Source: Spartobacteria bacterium LR76 (GTDB lineage: Bacteria > Verrucomicrobiota > Verrucomicrobiia > Chthoniobacterales > Terrimicrobiaceae). From it: a stretch of 64,000 bases of DNA. Where the stretch lies: assembly GCA_003054655.1 (NCBI GenBank), contig QAYZ01000015.1:186001-250000 (forward strand), read 5' to 3'. Below the pieces are notes generated by a model. It searched no databases. It had not been told where the DNA came from and saw only the letters and a list, made by a program, of their open reading frames with translations. Made by a program: the position numbers and the translations under genes. The stretch's first letter is position 1, and each line of letters starts with the position of its first letter. Of the stretch, positions 61,200-64,000 are shown piece by piece.

Positions 61200-62153
61200 A
61201 TGAAACGCCTTATCACCGCTGCAATCCTGCCGATTGCTTTCTTCTGCTCGTGCCAGTCGGCACGGACGCAAAATCAGTCTCAAGCGTCCGCTCCCCAGCC
61301 ACAGGTCGTCGTGGTGCCGACCGATGAACTTTCCCGCGAGCCTTCGGTGGGGCCAGCCACGAATGCCGGAGCCACCGCGGCAGCCCAGGCCACTCCCGCC
61401 CAGGAATTGCGCGGCGACTCGAGCGACATGCAGATGTCCCTGCCGCCTCCCGCCACACAGACAGCATCAGCCGGCCCCAGGATCAGCTACAACTCCTGCA
61501 ACGTGAATGGCCCGTACATCGCGATGACATTCGATGACGGTCCAAACCCGGAACTCACCCCCAAGCTGCTCGACATGCTCAAGGCGCGCGGCATCAAGGC
61601 CACGTTCTTTGTCGTCGGCCAGAACGCTGCCCAGTATCCCGAAATCCTCAAGCGCATGGTCGCCGAGGGGCATGAAATCGGCAACCATAGCTGGAGCCAC
61701 CCCGCTCTGACCAAGCTCGGCGTCGACGGCGTCAAAAAGCAGATCGAGAGCACGAACGCCGCCATCGAGCAGGCCACCGGCCAGAAAGTCACCGTGATGC
61801 GCCCGCCCTATGGTGCGACGAGCCAGATCCTGAATCGCAGGTACTACGATCAGTACGGGATGAAGGTGATCCTTTGGTCGGTCGATCCGCTCGACTGGAA
61901 ATATCGCAACTCGGCGCGGGTTTCCGCCCAGATCATCCAGAGTGCGCACCCGGGAGCGATCATTCTGGCACACGACATTCATGCCACGACAGTCGGCGCG
62001 ATGCCCGAGACCTTCGACGCCCTCCTGGCCAAGGGGTACAAGTTTGTCACCGTGTCCGAACTGATCGCCATGGATCAGCCGGCACAACTCGTCAAGCGCG
62101 AGGAACCCAAGCCGCAGAGCGCTCCGGCGGCTCCGGCCCAAGGAGCCCGCTAA
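61200..62153 (+). CDS. Lipoprotein polysaccharide deacetylase
   Basis: 317 residues. The leader ends in 'AFFCSC', a lipobox with lipidated Cys. A disordered Gln/Ala-rich linker (about 22-95) precedes a NodB-homology domain: 'IAMTFDDGPNPELTPKLLDM' (catalytic Asp pair), 'GHEIGNHSWSHPALTKL' (zinc H-x3-H) and 'VMRPPYGATSQILNRRYY'. It would remove acetyl groups from peptidoglycan or another polysaccharide in the envelope. A purine-rich AAGGAG lies 9 bases before the ATG. Confidence 0.92.
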   Translation: MKRLITAAILPIAFFCSCQSARTQNQSQASAPQPQVVVVPTDELSREPSVGPATNAGATAAAQATPAQELRGDSSDMQMSLPPPATQTASAGPRISYNSCNVNGPYIAMTFDDGPNPELTPKLLDMLKARGIKATFFVVGQNAAQYPEILKRMVAEGHEIGNHSWSHPALTKLGVDGVKKQIESTNAAIEQATGQKVTVMRPPYGATSQILNRRYYDQYGMKVILWSVDPLDWKYRNSARVSAQIIQSAHPGAIILAHDIHATTVGAMPETFDALLAKGYKFVTVSELIAMDQPAQLVKREEPKPQSAPAAPAQGAR

Positions 62154-62181
62154 CCGGGAGTCCGCCGCTCACGGCATACGC

Positions 62182-62814
62182 CTAGTACGTGATCCGCACC
62201 GGGGTGCCAAGGGGCGCGTTTTCAAAAAAGATCTGCGCCATTTCCTTCGGCATGCGGATGCAGCCATGGCTGTCCGGCACGCCGGGGAGAAAGCCCTGAT
62301 GCATGCCCACCGCCCCGGTGACCCGCATGAAATACGGCATCGGAGCGCCTTCGAAATGCGCTCCGGCTGGCGCGCGGTCACGTGAGCTGATGTTTGCCTC
62401 CACGACCTCTCCCGAGTTGTCTACAAAGTTGCCGTAGAGATTCGACACGTGATTCGGGTTTTTCTGCATGATGCGAAAACTGCCGGTCGGCGTATTGTAA
62501 CCCTCACGTCCGGTGGACACAGGCGACATGCCAGCCAGTTGCCCGCCTTTGTAGAAGTAAGCCTCCTGGGCGGAGAGATCGATCACGATGGACGGCGATC
62601 CTGTCATGCCCGTACCCTTCCAGTATCCCTGGTCCTGCTTTTTCCCAGCCTGGGTGGTCTTGGAGACAACCTGCCCATTGGCTCCGAGGTACAGCGTTTC
62701 ATAGCTGGTGGAGGAAAGCTGCGCGGCGGTCGGGCGCGAAGTGGATGACGTGCCGGCGCAGCCTGCCAGGACGAACGCCGCACAAACAGCCAAGGGGAGC
62801 AAAACAGGTTTCAC
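62182..62814 (-). CDS. Lipoprotein L,D-transpeptidase (YkuD domain)
   Basis: 210 residues from GTG 62814. The frame extends upstream without sense, while this start gives a leader ending in the lipobox 'AFVLAGC'. The YkuD catalytic block is 'GVPDSHGCIRMPKEMAQ' (SHGC), preceded by 'SPVSTGREGYNTPTGSFRI' with the typical threonine-proline-glycine pattern. It cross-links or modifies peptidoglycan in the periplasm. It converges on the deacetylase gene and is divergent from the DUF4112 gene. A second, different YkuD-like protein is at 34526. Confidence 0.9.
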   Translation of the reverse strand: MKPVLLPLAVCAAFVLAGCAGTSSTSRPTAAQLSSTSYETLYLGANGQVVSKTTQAGKKQDQGYWKGTGMTGSPSIVIDLSAQEAYFYKGGQLAGMSPVSTGREGYNTPTGSFRIMQKNPNHVSNLYGNFVDNSGEVVEANISSRDRAPAGAHFEGAPMPYFMRVTGAVGMHQGFLPGVPDSHGCIRMPKEMAQIFFENAPLGTPVRITY

Positions 62815-62838
62815 GGGCTGTATCCCTACTCCCTGCCG

Positions 62839-63417
62839 ATGCAGGAAGAAAAGAAGGAATTCGGTTTGTCGCTTGCCGGAAGGCGAAGCCGTGGCATCTA
62901 TGAGAGGTTCATGGAAGCCAAGCCGATCGAGACCGAAGTGCTCCCGCCGGAGTCGAAGAGTGCAGACCCCGATCTGGCCCGGCTGCTGGCCTGGATACTC
63001 GATGATCTTTTCACGATTCCGGGAACCAAGTTTCGCGTCGGGCTCGATCCGATCATCGGCCTCATCCCGGGGCTGGGTGATTCCTCGTCTACGGCCATCG
63101 CCTCGCTCCTGCTGGTCCAGGCTCTCCGGGCCGGAGTGCCCAAAGTGGTCATCACCCGCATGGCAGTGAACATCCTGATCAATGCCGGAGTCGGTGCCAT
63201 CCCCGGCATCGGCGATGTCTTCTCGGCGTGGTTCAAATCGAACCGCAAAAACTACCAGCTCCTCCAGCGCCACGCGGGAGCCTCCCGCAAGAACACGGTC
63301 GGCGACTGGATTTTTCTCGGCGCGATCATTGCCATCGTGGTCGGCACCGGCCTCCTGATGACTTTCGTGGCCCTCTACATCGTAACGAGCCTCATCGGCT
63401 GGATCTTCCGCGCATGA
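62839..63417 (+). CDS. DUF4112 domain membrane protein
   Basis: 192 residues. A cytoplasmic segment is followed by the DUF4112 core 'VGLDPIIGLIPGLGDSSST' and 'AGVGAIPGIGDVFSAWFKSN', where the two I-P-G-(L/I)-G-D blocks are the family mark, and then two transmembrane helices at the C-terminus. The function of the family is unknown. Its stop overlaps the uracil-DNA glycosylase start by four bases, so the two are probably co-transcribed. Confidence 0.85.
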   Translation: MQEEKKEFGLSLAGRRSRGIYERFMEAKPIETEVLPPESKSADPDLARLLAWILDDLFTIPGTKFRVGLDPIIGLIPGLGDSSSTAIASLLLVQALRAGVPKVVITRMAVNILINAGVGAIPGIGDVFSAWFKSNRKNYQLLQRHAGASRKNTVGDWIFLGAIIAIVVGTGLLMTFVALYIVTSLIGWIFRA

Positions 63418-64000
63418 GCACCCAAGCCCTCCTCGATCGCCATCTCCGCGCTCTCAGCCGCTGCAACAAATGCCCGGCCATGCACAAGCCGGTCGTCGTC
63501 GGTCGTCCATCGCTTTCCAGGATCCTGCTCGTCGGTCAGGCACCCGGAGTCAAGGAACCCGTGCTGGGCCGCCCGTTTGCCTGGACGGCAGGAAAGACGC
63601 TGTTTCGCTGGATCGAGAGCGCGCTGGGCTGGGATGAGGCGATGGCTCGTGATCGCATGTACTTCGCCGCGGTCTGCCGGTGTTTTCCTGGCAAGAACCC
63701 CAAGGGAGGCGACAGAGTGCCCGATGAAACCGAGATGGAAAACTGCTCCGGCTGGCTGGAGAAGGAATTCGACATCCTGAAGCCTGCGCTCGTCCTGCCG
63801 GTCGGCAAGCTGGCGATCTCCCGATTTCATTCCTTCGCCTCTCTGGCCGACATCGTGGGGCAGGTCGTGCCCATCGACTATCGCGGGCATCGCACGGAGA
63901 TGATTCCCCTGCCCCACCCCTCCGGCGCATCCACCTGGCACCGGATGGAACCCGGAAAGACGCTGCTGGCCAAGTCGCTGGCGCTTCTGGCGAAGCACCC
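63414..64000 (+). CDS. Uracil-DNA glycosylase, family 4/5 type (3' end off the window)
   Basis: About 195 codons are visible; the end is cut by the window. 'ILLVGQAPGVKEPVLGRPF' followed by 'AWTAGKTLFRW' is the uracil-DNA glycosylase active-site block, and 'LPHPSGASTW' is the second motif. Cysteines 'CNKC' near the N-terminus and 'VCRCFP' with a later Cys in 'EMENC' fit the Fe-S cluster of the family. It removes uracil from DNA. It overlaps the DUF4112 gene by four bases. Confidence 0.85.
   Translation, partial: MSTQALLDRHLRALSRCNKCPAMHKPVVVGRPSLSRILLVGQAPGVKEPVLGRPFAWTAGKTLFRWIESALGWDEAMARDRMYFAAVCRCFPGKNPKGGDRVPDETEMENCSGWLEKEFDILKPALVLPVGKLAISRFHSFASLADIVGQVVPIDYRGHRTEMIPLPHPSGASTWHRMEPGKTLLAKSLALLAKH

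Overview
The window looks like a chromosomal segment of a free-living, Gram-negative, high-GC bacterium, most likely a member of the Verrucomicrobiota (Spartobacteria/Terrimicrobium-like). This placement is inference. It rests on two PEP-CTERM proteins next to a type II pseudopilin-like protein, LPS genes (lptD-like, kdsB, split heptose genes, msbA-like), the futalosine menaquinone enzyme MqnC, and dense coding with many 4-bp stop/start overlaps. I found no tRNA, rRNA, CRISPR array, insertion sequence or phage gene. Nearly all annotation here is chromosomal core and metabolic content.

Layout. 0-2.1 kb: heme uptake and degradation genes hmuS-hmuT-hmuU on the minus strand. 2.2-6.3 kb: a beta-strand-repeat PEP-CTERM protein, a pseudopilin-like protein and a second PEP-CTERM protein. 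6.3-12.6 kb: an operon of two DUF1989 proteins, a urea/guanidine carboxylase and a short allophanate hydrolase; it fits guanidine assimilation better than plain urea breakdown. 12.7-17.1 kb: three unrelated alpha/beta hydrolases and a PlsC-type acyltransferase. 17.1-20.9 kb: a 3D-domain protein, purH, a lone ABC-2 permease and a half-size EamA protein. 21-23.4 kb: an LptD-like outer-membrane barrel. 23.4-25.7 kb: a palindrome-rich gap, then gspG and gspF. 25.8-30.2 kb: a metallo-hydrolase, a tail-specific protease, a Pro/Ala-rich anchored protein and thioredoxin. 30.3-34.1 kb: an ACT protein, queD, queE, an FGGY kinase and, divergently, folE2. 34.1-38.1 kb: an RsbW-like kinase, an L,D-transpeptidase-like protein, an OprB porin, an ABM-domain membrane protein and a nucleoside deaminase. 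38.4-44.2 kb: a PIN-PhoH protein, an MsbA-like exporter, kdsB, gmhB and hldE1.

44.2-51.9 kb is one tightly packed plus-strand run: two secreted unknowns, phoH, a 7TM-HD phosphodiesterase, ybeY, an unknown, clpS, a DUF2017-like gene, recO, a TPR protein and hldE2. It combines RNA processing, N-end-rule proteolysis, recombination repair and heptose activation. 51.9-54.3 kb is a MoxR operon. A P-II gene (glnB) follows behind a good sigma-54-like promoter. 54.8-58.8 kb holds a YhaM-like nuclease, an SBF transporter, mqnC and a Bax-inhibitor-1 protein. The right end has a LON-domain protein, the PLP-binding protein YggS, a LysR regulator, a polysaccharide deacetylase, a second L,D-transpeptidase, a DUF4112 protein and a truncated uracil-DNA glycosylase.

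I see no clearly undescribed multi-gene system. The best leads are the guanidine operon with a trimmed allophanate hydrolase, a ClpS/DUF2017-like/unknown trio, a family of intergenic palindromes, a direct repeat two helical turns apart in front of the LysR gene, and a YbeY with an altered third metal-ligand position.
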